Shown: one piece after another, positions 19,007 through 28,452 of the stretch
How positions within the stretch are numbered: position 1 is the first letter of the stretch
How the letters are laid out: every line of letters starts with the position of its first letter
NCBI GenBank assembly: GCA_002409965.1
Contig: DHON01000105.1
Location: 1-64,000 of the forward strand
Direction: 5' to 3'
Source of the DNA: Firmicutes bacterium UBA5389
GTDB lineage: Bacteria; Bacillota; DTU025
Length of the DNA stretch: 64,000 nucleotides
Notes under the pieces: model-generated
What the model was told of the DNA's origin: nothing
The model's input: the letters and a program-made list of their open reading frames with translations, nothing else
The model's database searches: none
Made by a program: the position numbers and the translations under genes

Positions 19007-19825
19007 TCACTCGATATCGTCCAGGATAACCTGCCCGCGGAGCACCGCAGTGGCAAACGCGTCCGTTACTCCGCTCTCATCAACCATTGGCGCACTGATG
19101 ATGTCGGCGATGGCTTTGACCGCTCGCAACGCCTGAGCCATGCATCGCTCTATGGTCGCAGCGTCTGAACGTTCAGACGGCTGCATGAGGTTGAGGGTCA
19201 GCTCCGTAACGTAGCCAGCCAATGCGCTCAGAGCGTCCTTCCCCTGCGATACGCTGGATTCGATTCGCCACAGTCTCCGTTCGTCGCGCCTCAACATCTG
19301 TGTCCAGGCTTGCGTGTGTTCGAGGTACTCCTCAGCCTCCTTAAGGTAAGATTGGGCCCTCTGCAGGCGGTAACCGTCAAATGGGAGCTCATCAGGTGGA
19401 ACTAGGGGCACCACCGGGGGCGTCGCCCAGCGCCTGGGATCAAGCACGTCTAGCAGGCCCAAAAAGCCGGACGGAGCCCTGGGTGATCTGCCTCTGACCG
19501 CATCTGCGTCGTCCGCGCATGACTGCGCAATAGCGCGCACCATCGCCACCTGGGCCTCTCGGTCGGCCTCGGAAAAACCGGCGCAAGATTGTAGTTCCGT
19601 CACTCTGCTTGACCACTGAGTGATAACGGTTTGGTTGATCGTCAGAGCACCGGCGGCAAACTCATCAATAGCAATCTGAGCTGCGTCTGCAGCTGCCCTC
19701 AGCCATTCGCTGGACTCGTCGCATATCTCCTTGGCCGATTCAACTATGCGATTGGCTTTTTCGGTGAGCTTTCCGGCCTGAAGAACCTTCCAGCGCATCA
19801 TGATCCCGAGCGGACCCATAGGCAT
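19007..19825 (-). CDS. Unknown helical protein, C-terminus shared with the 382-aa neighbour
   Basis: 272 aa, strongly helical, with no signal peptide or catalytic motif seen. The C-terminal block (about 235-272: MAQALRAVKAIADIISAPMV, then DESG) resembles the C-terminus of the glycine-zipper protein at 21.7-22.9 kb (MAQMTKAINALFAVPML, DENG). The two therefore probably share a partner- or lipid-binding module (inference). Preceded by a GGAGGTGATC site. It lies 440 bases downstream of the 488-aa gene on the same strand and probably belongs to the same functional cluster. Confidence 0.6.
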   Translation of the reverse strand: MPMGPLGIMMRWKVLQAGKLTEKANRIVESAKEICDESSEWLRAAADAAQIAIDEFAAGALTINQTVITQWSSRVTELQSCAGFSEADREAQVAMVRAIAQSCADDADAVRGRSPRAPSGFLGLLDVLDPRRWATPPVVPLVPPDELPFDGYRLQRAQSYLKEAEEYLEHTQAWTQMLRRDERRLWRIESSVSQGKDALSALAGYVTELTLNLMQPSERSDAATIERCMAQALRAVKAIADIISAPMVDESGVTDAFATAVLRGQVILDDIE

Positions 19826-20265
19826 TTGATCACCTCCAATATGCTGGTCAAGCAGCGTGAAACTGGGGCGTGCGATTTCCCGGAGTAATGCCGAGGTGAG
19901 CCGAGATCCGTTCGCCGCTAGGCATCACCTTATCGAAGAGCATTGAGCATGACCAGGATTGACCATCGTCTTGTTCTTACCTTCTCAATTCCGGATGATG
20001 TGATTCCTCGTGAAAACTGGGCAGTCTCAGTCGCCTTGTTTCACTGAAGTCATGTGCTCAGGTCGCCACCTCGTAAGTTGCAGATCTGTTGACGTGGTTC
20101 GTGAATTGCAGTCCCTATTGATGAGTCGACAATTGCTCTATCCGAGCGATTCATTAGCCAATTACGGTTGCTCAGTTAGGATCCGGTCTACACGGTGGAA
20201 TGTCTTCAGTCCTTAGGCATCTTCCCGGAACGGCAGTCCATCGCTCAGCAAGCAGCAACTCCAGT
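19826..20265. other. Gap inside the helical-protein cluster
   Basis: About 440 bases, more AT-rich than the surroundings, with no open frame that looks coding. It may hold a promoter for the 272-aa gene; no convincing -35/-10 pair could be fixed by eye. Confidence 0.4.
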
Positions 20266-21732
20266 TCACATGCGAAAGACAGTCTCGTCGGAGAGCATGA
20301 AGGCATCGAACTCATCCCGAGTCATGAGTCTGGCATCTACTCCCAGTATAGAAAGCAGACCATGAAGTGCCGTACACCATGCATCGCAATCGTCTCTTGC
20401 TGATGCGGCATCCATCTGAAGCTCATAGGACTCGCACTGCCTATCCATAGCCTTAAGCGCAATAGCAAGCTCTCCCTCGAACATGGCTCTTTGAGCCCCA
20501 GATTCAGCGCAGATTACCTGCGACAGTTCCTGGAGTTGATCTGCTTCTGCTTTTGCCCGTTCAGCCTCGATCACTGCATCAGCAACAACCTTCTTGGCGA
20601 CTGAGCAAACGACAAATCCAACAAAGGCAGCTGGGGCAGCAGGGCCAAGGCCTAATACCGGGAGACCGCGCTCTAGTAATGCACTTAGTCCATGGCGATA
20701 AGCCGTCCTGAAGGCGTCAGCTATGATCCGTTGTCCCGCCTCAGCCACCGTGAGCTCCCCTTTGCAGAGGCTATCCAAAGCATCGGTAGCGCAAATCGCC
20801 ATATCTGCGACCGCCGATGAGAAGATACTCTGGTTCACGGGACCGTGGGATTTCTTCATGCATTCCCAAGCCCCTGCGAACTTGCCCTCACCCTTCTGCG
20901 CGACTGTTTCAGCAGCATTCCTAACAGTAACACTCGCAAGCGTGTGCGCCACCTGGGCCTTTACCGAATCTGCAGCCACAGTCCCGACTCTCTCAATGGC
21001 ATCCCCCAAACTTGACTGACCTGACAGAACATCAGGAAGCGAGCCCACAGCCTCTATGCTTGCGCTGAATGCCGCTGCATCTCTAATCGCCGATGGGAGA
21101 GCGGTTCCTGTTTCCCTCACGGTCGCCTTCCCAACATTGTAGGTTGCATATGCAACCGGAAATCTAGTGGCAATCTCTACTTCCAGCGTAGAGACTCTGC
21201 TGGGCTTGACCTTACTCTCCACATCCTGGTAACGGCGTGCTTCGTCCTCTAACTGCGCCCTACTAGCCCTTTCCCTTAGCTTAGCCTTCACTTCATCAGC
21301 TATCGCCTTGGGGACCACGAATTCGTCGCTATCCTGATACTTTTCGAGCACTATCTGACGAACCGCCCGCTCTACTGCGGTTTCGCCAGTGTAGTGTTTC
21401 ATCTGCACTCGCTTGACTACCTTGCCGTTCTTGAGAATCTCGATGTCAACACTATCCCGTGAACGACCATCGCTAGCTGTAGTGCGCGCGCCCTGTTGGA
21501 GACGCTTCTTGAAGGCCTCCTCATTGATTCTTTTGACTTCTAGTTCTTCAGCAACATAACCGCGGCGCTTCTCTACAGAGATGCGCTTCTTCGCAATTGC
21601 AACATTCGTTGCTTGAGCGGTGCCCTTTATGATGGTTTCGCTAAGAAGGTGGACAGTATGTGCCGCATCAAGCCCCGTCAGCGTAGCCCGCACATGTGCG
21701 AGGGACTGCTCCTCCTCCCTCTTCTCTTCCAT
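20266..21732 (-). CDS. Unknown 488-aa protein with nuclease-like motif and hydrophobic helix
   Basis: The N-terminal 90 residues are a charged coiled coil. Residues about 90-125 (VDIEILKNGKVVKRVQMKHY) form a beta hairpin with an Asp and a Q-x-K pair, as in PD-(D/E)XK-like folds found in mobile-element toxins; this is suggestive only. The C-terminal half is Ala-rich and helical, with a hydrophobic Gly/Ala/Pro stretch near 360-385 (GLPVLGLGPAAPAAFVGFVV) that could enter a membrane. It follows the glycine-zipper gene by 3 bases, so the two are coupled. No family recognised. Confidence 0.6.
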   Translation of the reverse strand: MEEKREEEQSLAHVRATLTGLDAAHTVHLLSETIIKGTAQATNVAIAKKRISVEKRRGYVAEELEVKRINEEAFKKRLQQGARTTASDGRSRDSVDIEILKNGKVVKRVQMKHYTGETAVERAVRQIVLEKYQDSDEFVVPKAIADEVKAKLRERASRAQLEDEARRYQDVESKVKPSRVSTLEVEIATRFPVAYATYNVGKATVRETGTALPSAIRDAAAFSASIEAVGSLPDVLSGQSSLGDAIERVGTVAADSVKAQVAHTLASVTVRNAAETVAQKGEGKFAGAWECMKKSHGPVNQSIFSSAVADMAICATDALDSLCKGELTVAEAGQRIIADAFRTAYRHGLSALLERGLPVLGLGPAAPAAFVGFVVCSVAKKVVADAVIEAERAKAEADQLQELSQVICAESGAQRAMFEGELAIALKAMDRQCESYELQMDAASARDDCDAWCTALHGLLSILGVDARLMTRDEFDAFMLSDETVFRM

Positions 21733-21735
21733 TAT

Positions 21736-22884
21736 CTATGCCCCACCCTCAACAGCACTCAATTCTAGCGACTTTCGCGCAGTTTTGATGGCTGAACCAA
21801 TCTCGGGCGTAAGAGCACCATTCTCGTCTAGCATAGGAACTGCAAACAAGGCGTTTATCGCCTTAGTCATCTGAGCCATTTCGTATATCGTCTGCTTGTC
21901 CTCATCTGCATAAGCATCGTATACCGCACCCTTTTCCTGGATTACGCAATCGGCCTCTGTGATGAGTTCCTTAAGCCTGTTTCCCATACTTCCTGCTACA
22001 CGAGAATAACTGCCTGCAACGCTCCTAATGCCTCGAAGCGCCGTTTCAGCGTTGCGCATCTCCTCTGCTGCTATCTTTGCCCTATAATAGGCTGACCGAG
22101 CCCCGTCTTTATTAGCCTCAGCCTTGCTATACGCAACGATACTTCCAACCATCAGGGCTGGCCCTGCCGCCAATCCTCCAAGTATGGCAACTCCGCCTGC
22201 CATCCCCAACCCACCGGCTGCAAGCGAGCCGCCGCCGATATAGGCCAGCGTTGCGTTTTTAGCTGTAACGCCCACCAGACCAGCGATTTTCGTGCCAGTA
22301 GAAGCGGTGCCTATGAGAGCCGCAGTTCCATATGTAGCCATCCCCACGAAAACGCCACTCGTTCCTGTAGCTAGGGCTCCTGAAAGTGCCTGGGCACCCA
22401 AATTCGACGTGTGCGCAATACTAGTACGCTCTGAATCTGCAATAGTGTCAACTGCTGCCCGAATCTCAGCCGGGAGTTCTCCCCGCTCTACCGATTTCTC
22501 AAAGATCAACATGACCTCTGTAAATCGTTGGAACTGATCCTTGGCGATCCTTGCTTTCTTACGCCCGAGCGATACTAGAGCCTTTTGCGTCCGTACTCGC
22601 TCATCTTCAAGAGCCCCCCTGGCGCTGTCGAAGACACGTTCGCCCTCGTCCGCAGCGTGATGGCCTGCTCGATGAGACCGGCGTCGGTATTCCGATCCTG
22701 CCCATCGACGACCTGGCGTTTCGTGAACTCGTGCAGCCTGGCAGATGTTATGCGCAGGTCGGGGAGCGGCCTTCAGTCCTTCAGCCCCTGTCAGACAAGA
22801 TGTTGCTGGTTGCGTCCTGGTGGGCGGAACCCTCCCACCACGCCGGAGCCCCGCTAACAAACGCGCGACGGACGCGAGTCTCAA
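21736..22884 (-). CDS. Glycine-zipper membrane protein; 5' end replaced at a DegT junction
   Basis: Residues about 83-382 form the genuine protein: a long N-terminal helix (ALEDERVRTQKALVSLG), two Gly/Ala-rich hydrophobic stretches of glycine-zipper type (about 165-200 and 210-245), then helices with a C-terminal MAQMTKAINALFAVP block. Before about residue 83 the frame runs through a DegT remnant and the 3' end of the propeller gene, so the natural start is lost. No ATG, GTG or TTG lies between the junction near 22.64 kb and the ATG at VMLIFEK. Expression would need the fused upstream ATG at 22884 or the internal one. Family members resemble phage or defence-linked membrane proteins of unknown function. 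Confidence 0.6.
   Translation of the reverse strand: MRLASVARLLAGLRRGGRVPPTRTQPATSCLTGAEGLKAAPRPAHNICQAARVHETPGRRWAGSEYRRRSHRAGHHAADEGERVFDSARGALEDERVRTQKALVSLGRKKARIAKDQFQRFTEVMLIFEKSVERGELPAEIRAAVDTIADSERTSIAHTSNLGAQALSGALATGTSGVFVGMATYGTAALIGTASTGTKIAGLVGVTAKNATLAYIGGGSLAAGGLGMAGGVAILGGLAAGPALMVGSIVAYSKAEANKDGARSAYYRAKIAAEEMRNAETALRGIRSVAGSYSRVAGSMGNRLKELITEADCVIQEKGAVYDAYADEDKQTIYEMAQMTKAINALFAVPMLDENGALTPEIGSAIKTARKSLELSAVEGGA
22640..22692 (-). pseudogene. DegT aminotransferase remnant (copy b)
   Basis: On the minus strand this reads NTDAGLIEQAITLRTRANV, matching NMDADLIEQAITPRARAVL of the DegT copy at 31-32 kb, with high nucleotide identity over about 53 bases. It is in a different frame from the chimeric ORF at 21736-22884 and marks the break that removed the 5' end of the glycine-zipper gene. 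Confidence 0.75.
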
Positions 22885-24973
22885 TTGTTATTCCTCCCGG
22901 AGCAGCATAGACGCGCCGAATCGGATCCCGGGTAACTACACTACCAGAGTAGGTGCCGTCCTCGCAGAACCAGCGGAAGCGTCTATTCTCGAGTAGTCCA
23001 AAACCGGTCTGCGCCACAATCAAGTCGCCACCGTCAAATGTGTCGATGATCGCATGGAGCGTTTCGTCTTTCAGAACATAGAGACGAGTATCCGTTAGGA
23101 TGTAGAGATAGTCGCCCGTATCGACGATGCGACGTGGAACAGATCCGATACCATAGGCTCGAACAGGTTCTCCGGACTCGGTCACCATGACGACTCGACC
23201 CGAGTAGCCTGCGAGGAATGTCGCATCCGACCAACCGGCGAAGCTCGCGGCGTAGATCCAATCGGCAGCATGGATTTCGCTCACAACGAGAGAAGCCGTA
23301 AGTGTTAGCCTACGTCCGCCTGCTTCTGTCTCACTCCGGCTCATCTCCCGGGCGTAATACGCGCCAGCGTACGCTGGCAAAGCGTTCTGATCAATGCCAG
23401 TGATCAACTCCACAGCCAAATTGAGTTCCTTCATCCGTTCCGTTGCCTTGGGGTCATGAGGATTGCGATCCGGATGCCATTCCTTGGCTAGTTGCCGATA
23501 GCGGTTCTTCACATCCTCTTGAGTGAAGGGACATGATAGCCCAATGAGCGATAATGCCTGTTGAACATCGCTACTCGTCCCGAACTTCTCGCTGCGTTCG
23601 GGAACCCGGGTCCACCCATCGGTGATCGGAAGTCTTGTACCCCAGCGAGCCCTCCCGTCTACTCCCACGCACCACGCCTCATCGACGGCAGTGAAGAGAT
23701 AGCGACTGCCGTCGCGGGACAGCGCAACGCACCGGATATGGTTTTTCAATTCATCATTGCGGATGTCGAAGCGCTTTCGGATCGCCCGAATCTCTGGAGC
23801 ATCCCACAGAGCTGTCTCCAGGGTCAGCTCCAACATGTCATCATAAGCATGAACTACGCAGTCTCTAGACATAGCGATCAGTCCTCGGCCCATCGGGTTT
23901 ACATTGATCCGATACACGTCGTGGAGTAGGGGCTTCTTGGCGATCAGCTCGCCCGCACGATCATAGCGGATGACAGCTGCGGGAACCTGGCCCATGCCCC
24001 CTGCCTTTCCGAGATCGTCTACCATCAGCAAGCCCGAATCCAGAGGGTGAAGCCGCCTGAACGCGGTGTCAGGCCTCTCCCCCGTCGGAATCTTGTCGAT
24101 CGCCTCAATCCGCCATCCATCCGCACCGCGAACCTCGAAGTGGTCGTTAGCCGCAGGGACAGCAGCCGCCGCGCCTCGCACCTGCGCCTCCTCCCACCGG
24201 AGAGGGGATCTTGGAAGCGGTACGTAAGGCATATCTGCCGCGCTAATCTCGTGAAGCTGTGGCCGGTTACGGTCGGTGCGATGGGAGCCCACAGTCCGCT
24301 TTCGCACAGGCGATGATGCCGGTGCCGCCTCAGCAGGCCAGATTACGTATGTGTTGCCGTGCTTGTCACGCGTAATCTTGCCTGCCTTCTCGAGCCAGGT
24401 GATTAAGTCGGATATGCGGCGCCCGTCTGTCATGCCAACGAACGCCTTCACGTCCGCTTGATGGCAACCCGGGTTCTGTCGCACAGCCTCCAAGATGGCT
24501 GCGAAGAGCTTGCGGCTCTCCTCGTGAGCTTTGACCGTGTCCGTCCATGCCTCAAGCTCCCGATTCGACGCAACGATTCGCTGCATCTCAGTGAGACCCT
24601 CGTCATCCCCCATTAACGCGAGCATCGTGCCGCCAACCTCAAGCGCAGGGATCGAGGAGACGGCAGACGAACCGAGCGATTGCTTCATGCAACGTACGAA
24701 CCCCGGTACTTGAGGCAGGTTCTCACGTGCCAGCCTAGCGGCGCGTGCATAGTCCCGCCTTGAAATGGCCAGCTGCATGTCTCCCATGGTGTGGAAGTAA
24801 GCATCCGTTCCCCGCGCATCGCCCATGACGCTCAGGTGTGTACAATCGGTGGGCCTGGAGGCGGCACACGGGCTCAAGGTTGAAGGAGGGTCTGAATCGC
24901 GAACTCTATCTGCCAAGTGGGCCGCAGGTTGCCTGGGGGAGAGCCCTAACAGCCGTCCGAGAAACTTAAGCAC
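22781..24973 (-). CDS. Winged-helix / J-domain / beta-propeller multidomain protein
   Basis: About 730 aa from GTG 24973, chosen for GAGGTGG five bases upstream; the frame is open to 25102. Residues about 70-210 are helical, ending in a winged-helix-like segment (HQADVKAFVGM..GRRISDLITWLEKAGKI). Residues about 250-470 and 540-700 are WD/PQQ-like propeller repeats (CVALSRDGSRYLFTA; YDYLYILTDTRLYVL-type strands). Between them, near 475-525, sits a J-domain with the HPD tripeptide (LAKEWHPDRNP) that would recruit DnaK/Hsp70. A J-domain inserted in a propeller is unusual. It is upstream in the same orientation as the glycine-zipper, 488-aa and 272-aa genes. Confidence 0.75.
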   Translation of the reverse strand: MLKFLGRLLGLSPRQPAAHLADRVRDSDPPSTLSPCAASRPTDCTHLSVMGDARGTDAYFHTMGDMQLAISRRDYARAARLARENLPQVPGFVRCMKQSLGSSAVSSIPALEVGGTMLALMGDDEGLTEMQRIVASNRELEAWTDTVKAHEESRKLFAAILEAVRQNPGCHQADVKAFVGMTDGRRISDLITWLEKAGKITRDKHGNTYVIWPAEAAPASSPVRKRTVGSHRTDRNRPQLHEISAADMPYVPLPRSPLRWEEAQVRGAAAAVPAANDHFEVRGADGWRIEAIDKIPTGERPDTAFRRLHPLDSGLLMVDDLGKAGGMGQVPAAVIRYDRAGELIAKKPLLHDVYRINVNPMGRGLIAMSRDCVVHAYDDMLELTLETALWDAPEIRAIRKRFDIRNDELKNHIRCVALSRDGSRYLFTAVDEAWCVGVDGRARWGTRLPITDGWTRVPERSEKFGTSSDVQQALSLIGLSCPFTQEDVKNRYRQLAKEWHPDRNPHDPKATERMKELNLAVELITGIDQNALPAYAGAYYAREMSRSETEAGGRRLTLTASLVVSEIHAADWIYAASFAGWSDATFLAGYSGRVVMVTESGEPVRAYGIGSVPRRIVDTGDYLYILTDTRLYVLKDETLHAIIDTFDGGDLIVAQTGFGLLENRRFRWFCEDGTYSGSVVTRDPIRRVYAAPGGITIETRVRRAFVSGAPAWWEGSAHQDATSNILSDRG

Positions 24974-25513
24974 GGTGACCACCTCAAATCGAGACTTCTC
25001 GAGACCAGGGAGCGCGTTGGTACTTGGCACCCACTCCCAAAGTGCCAGCGCGATGCTCATGAGCGAGCCAGCCGAGGTTGCCGCTACGCAGCCCGAGAAC
25101 ACCGAGCCGAGCCTAGCGAGGTCTAGTAGGCCGGGCAGCCTCCTATCGCAGCCCTGCGCGCGTGCACCACGGATGCTGTATGCCTGATCGCCGCCTCAGT
25201 TACCCTGAGCCCGAACCCCCACGCTCCGGGGTTTCGAACTGGCATGAGCTCTCACTGGAGCCTAGCACCCGCACCTAAAGGTCGCCTACTGTACACCGCG
25301 AGAATCTGCAAGGATCCTGTAGCGCGATGGCTCGCTCTACAGACCGATGCCCACGTTCGCCGGGTCCAACTCACTGCCGGCAAGCGCCAGTGTCCGTATC
25401 TCACACCAGGCGCGAATCGAGCTTTCGCTGTCGCGGCTCGACCCGTATGGCGGCCAGAGATCATGGACTGACGGCCATCGGAATCCTCCAGCGAAGCAAG
25501 AACGCTGACCACA
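24974..25513. other. Gene-free stretch
   Basis: About 540 bases between the AAA_13 ATPase stop and the propeller gene. Short minus-strand frames lack recognisable motifs. It may contain the promoter of the propeller operon; nothing specific was identified. Confidence 0.4.
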
Positions 25514-27940
25514 CTAGCTTGCCGTCGCCGCTCCGAGGCAGGATGCTGCTAGCTTGGCCTGCGTACCGCTGGCGCTCGCACACCAAGCAGTCAGGTTCGG
25601 CTCAGCGTCTGGCAGATGGGACAGTACGTGTGCTTTATTGAGGCGATACATGAAGCACAAGATGTCCTTTGCTGTGCGTTTCTTCTCGTCCGATGACAAG
25701 TGGCCAAAGAAGCTCTTTTCGGGGGCTCCTTGGATACTCTCCATAAAGTGGCTCTCACCATGGAGGACTAATCGATACATCAAGTTCCGGTAGTACATTC
25801 TTGACTCATCATCTGGTAGCAGAGCCAACACTCGCTCATCCAGGCTGACCTCTACAACCCCTTTCTTGAACGAAAAGGAGGCAAAAGCCTCTAGCACTCT
25901 TCTCATCATGTTTCCGATCACCAGGTCGGAGTCGAGATCAGCCGCAGTGCCCGCAGCATACTCGTAAACCTTTTGAAGCAACCGGGTGTACTCGTTGTGT
26001 CTCTCATGCTGGAAACCGGACAACGACCTGCCATCAAGCTGAAACGGGCGATATTCCATGTTGACTGCTGTCTGCTTGCAGCGTTTCTTTACTTCGTCCA
26101 GCATCTTCTCCATATCGAACATCACGCTCAGGTCGTGAGTCATGACCAAGACCCTGCTAGTTGGGCAGCCAACGAGGACTTGTTCGAGTCTCCACCTCAA
26201 GAACGAGAGTATCCCGATTCTGTTCTCCAAATCGAAGCTCGAGATAGGATCGTCAATCACCAATAACATCTCGTCGGAATATACCGCCTTGACGTCCATG
26301 TCCTTCGCTGCCTCTGCAAAGAAATAGCAGAGAGCAATTACGTTCCTTTCGCCGCAAGACACCTTGTTGGGACTGATGGGCTGCCCGTTTGCCCTTAGGT
26401 GATAGACTCCGTCAGATCCCAGTTCTAGCGAGAGCCGCCCCCGGCAGAAGAAGACGTAGTCCAGCGACCTGTTTATCTCCTCAGCAGCAATATGGAGGTT
26501 TCTTCGCTGCGAGTCCAGAAACGTCCTCTTGCGCTCCAGTTCCGCGAGGCTTGCTCTCATTTGACGCAACTGGTCGTCTGCGATCCGCTTCGCCGTTCGT
26601 TGCTTTTGGAGCGAGGCGTACATACTCTCGATTGTCCAGTGGGCAATCTCGTCATTGAGAACCAGAAGTTCGTTCTTCACAGCAGCCCTCTCACTGAGAG
26701 TGCGGTTGAAACTCACTCGATCGGCCTCCAACGAGGCTAGCGCCCGATTCAACGCATCGTGAGCCGCTGCCACACCGATAGAGTCGTCATACACCATCTT
26801 CCCGAAAGGACTATTGATCTTCGCTGTGACAGCATCGTTGTGAGCAGCGACCGCAGTGTTGTAGTCACTGAGCCGCTCCAGTACACAGCCACATGATTGT
26901 AGGTCACGGTAAACCTGATATGTACCGGTCACCGCTTCAGGAATCAGCAACCGCTCAAGCTCACCCGTGAACTCGTCAACATCACGGTTCAGAATACGCT
27001 CGATACGTCCGAGAGCTTCGACTCGGTACTCATCCCTTATCGGCTGAAGGCATTTATCGCAGACAGTATGCTTCGGATCAGAAAGAAGCGCTCTCGCGCT
27101 GGTTATGACCGTAACCCCAAATAGGTCCAGCAGACTCTGTTCTCTGTCCGTCAATTGCGGTCTCTCAACTACCTTATCAAGAAGCAGTCTTGCCCTCTCG
27201 ATGACATCATTGACAGCAGGCACTAGTGCGACTCCTGTGGCAATCGGCGTTGATGCGGCACTGACTGCGAGGTACTGCGGAAGCCGGCGACTCAACTCAC
27301 CATGGAGATCTGCCGGAGACCCCGTCGAGGGCATCTTCCCAATTCTTCCGATCTCAGCATCGGTAACCGAGAGATTCTGTCTCTGCCCCTTGATCCTTGA
27401 GCCAACGTCAGCCCATCCATTGGCTTCGCGAAGTCTGCTGTGAATCTGCGCGAGCCAGTAGTCTGGCGAGTTGACGTCACTCTTGTTCGTGAATCGCACG
27501 CATGCAGTCTCCTGATTGGACACCTCCGCTACCATGGCCTCGATGAGCTTCTCTGTCTCTGCGATTTGGTCCTCTATAGCTACCTGCTCGCCAAAGAGCA
27601 CAATCGCGTCCAGTCCCGAGCCTTTGACCTTTACACGAGACGAGACGTATTCTTCATCGAACACAAGGATCTTCTCGGGTTTCGCCGTAGAAGCGGCTCC
27701 GAGGCGAAGAGTGCCCATCATGGGCTCCAGTGTGACGGTTCGAGGATTGGCCGCATCCCTGTACTCGCGGAAACCCTGCGCAATCGTGCTTTTCCCGCTT
27801 CCGTTCTTCCCATACACAAGGGCTACACGTTTGCGCTTGTGTGACTTTGAATCCTCCGGAAACAGCTCTAGTGACGTAGTGCTAGAGAAATAGGCAGAGG
27901 ATATGGTCACTCCTGTCATGCTCCCAATCGTGGTCACCAC
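25514..27940 (-). CDS. AAA_13 (RloC/PrrC-like) ATPase, single-gene defence candidate
   Basis: 808 aa. Walker A GKNGSGKST lies at 44-52, followed by a VFDEEYV segment typical of AAA_13. A zinc-hook-like CDKC near 293 sits between coiled coils, as in RloC/Rad50 types. The signature VSCGERNVIAL is near 520, Walker B LLVIDDPISSFD near 550, the H-loop VMTHDL near 595, and RLVLHGESH near 750. RloC and PrrC couple such an ATPase to an anticodon nuclease, but I cannot assign the R/E/H nuclease triad here, so only the ATPase family is claimed. It stands alone: the gene upstream is separated by a DegT scar and the one downstream by 540 bases. Confidence 0.8.
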   Translation of the reverse strand: MVTTIGSMTGVTISSAYFSSTTSLELFPEDSKSHKRKRVALVYGKNGSGKSTIAQGFREYRDAANPRTVTLEPMMGTLRLGAASTAKPEKILVFDEEYVSSRVKVKGSGLDAIVLFGEQVAIEDQIAETEKLIEAMVAEVSNQETACVRFTNKSDVNSPDYWLAQIHSRLREANGWADVGSRIKGQRQNLSVTDAEIGRIGKMPSTGSPADLHGELSRRLPQYLAVSAASTPIATGVALVPAVNDVIERARLLLDKVVERPQLTDREQSLLDLFGVTVITSARALLSDPKHTVCDKCLQPIRDEYRVEALGRIERILNRDVDEFTGELERLLIPEAVTGTYQVYRDLQSCGCVLERLSDYNTAVAAHNDAVTAKINSPFGKMVYDDSIGVAAAHDALNRALASLEADRVSFNRTLSERAAVKNELLVLNDEIAHWTIESMYASLQKQRTAKRIADDQLRQMRASLAELERKRTFLDSQRRNLHIAAEEINRSLDYVFFCRGRLSLELGSDGVYHLRANGQPISPNKVSCGERNVIALCYFFAEAAKDMDVKAVYSDEMLLVIDDPISSFDLENRIGILSFLRWRLEQVLVGCPTSRVLVMTHDLSVMFDMEKMLDEVKKRCKQTAVNMEYRPFQLDGRSLSGFQHERHNEYTRLLQKVYEYAAGTAADLDSDLVIGNMMRRVLEAFASFSFKKGVVEVSLDERVLALLPDDESRMYYRNLMYRLVLHGESHFMESIQGAPEKSFFGHLSSDEKKRTAKDILCFMYRLNKAHVLSHLPDAEPNLTAWCASASGTQAKLAASCLGAATAS

Positions 27941-28452
27941 GATGACCCCCTACTACCCGCGTTTTCGACTGTCTATCCACACCTCACTAATGGTCCGTTA
28001 ATGGTCTGTTCCATCTGCCTGCGATCCAGCCGCTGCACTGCCCTGGGATTGGGCCACGGGACGCGCCTCTGGAATGCTCAGTACTCCCCAGTGGAGTGCT
28101 CTCGCCCGTAGAATCACTCCCGCACTGCCTCCTCCAGCATCCCCGCGACATACTCCACCTCGTGCGCGGTGATCTTGTTGCGTTGCTCAGGACATGTGTC
28201 CACAGAACCCCGCGTTCCGGCTTCCCGTCGATCGAAAGCTTCCAGATCACGGTTTCTCAGTGCCCAGCCTAATCGCTCAAGGATGCGAACCGAGTCCCTT
28301 TCGCCCCCCAGACTGCGCGGAGGGGCCAAACACGTTGTGCGCGTTACCGGTATATCGGATCGTGCATACCCCGGCAGACGCAACGATGCACCGAGTATGC
28401 ACGGTTGCGGCGATCCGGCCTCTCCCCAGATTCGATGCCTGGTTCAACGTCA
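27941..28452. other. Degenerate stretch with a DegT scar
   Basis: About 510 bases between the AAA_13 ATPase and the small protein at 28.5 kb. The only recognisable element is the DegT 3' end at 28114-28174, listed separately. The rest shows no motifs. Confidence 0.5.
28114..28174 (-). pseudogene. DegT aminotransferase remnant (copy c, 3' end)
   Basis: On the minus strand this reads NKITAHEVEYVAGMLEEAVRE followed by a stop, against NRITEEEVEYVAGVLEGALGE at the end of the DegT gene at 31-32 kb. Nucleotide identity is high across the block, and only the C-terminal 20 or so codons are present. Confidence 0.75.

Noticed and set aside
22551..22910. Plus-strand frame with coding-like segment (GIPILPIDDLAFRELVQPG)
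   Set aside because: It overlaps the propeller gene 3' end and the degT scar antisense; no start, no family and no extension beyond the junction.
25514..27940. Calling the AAA_13 gene an anticodon nuclease (rloC/prrC)
   Set aside because: The ATPase features fit, but the anticodon-nuclease catalytic triad could not be located.
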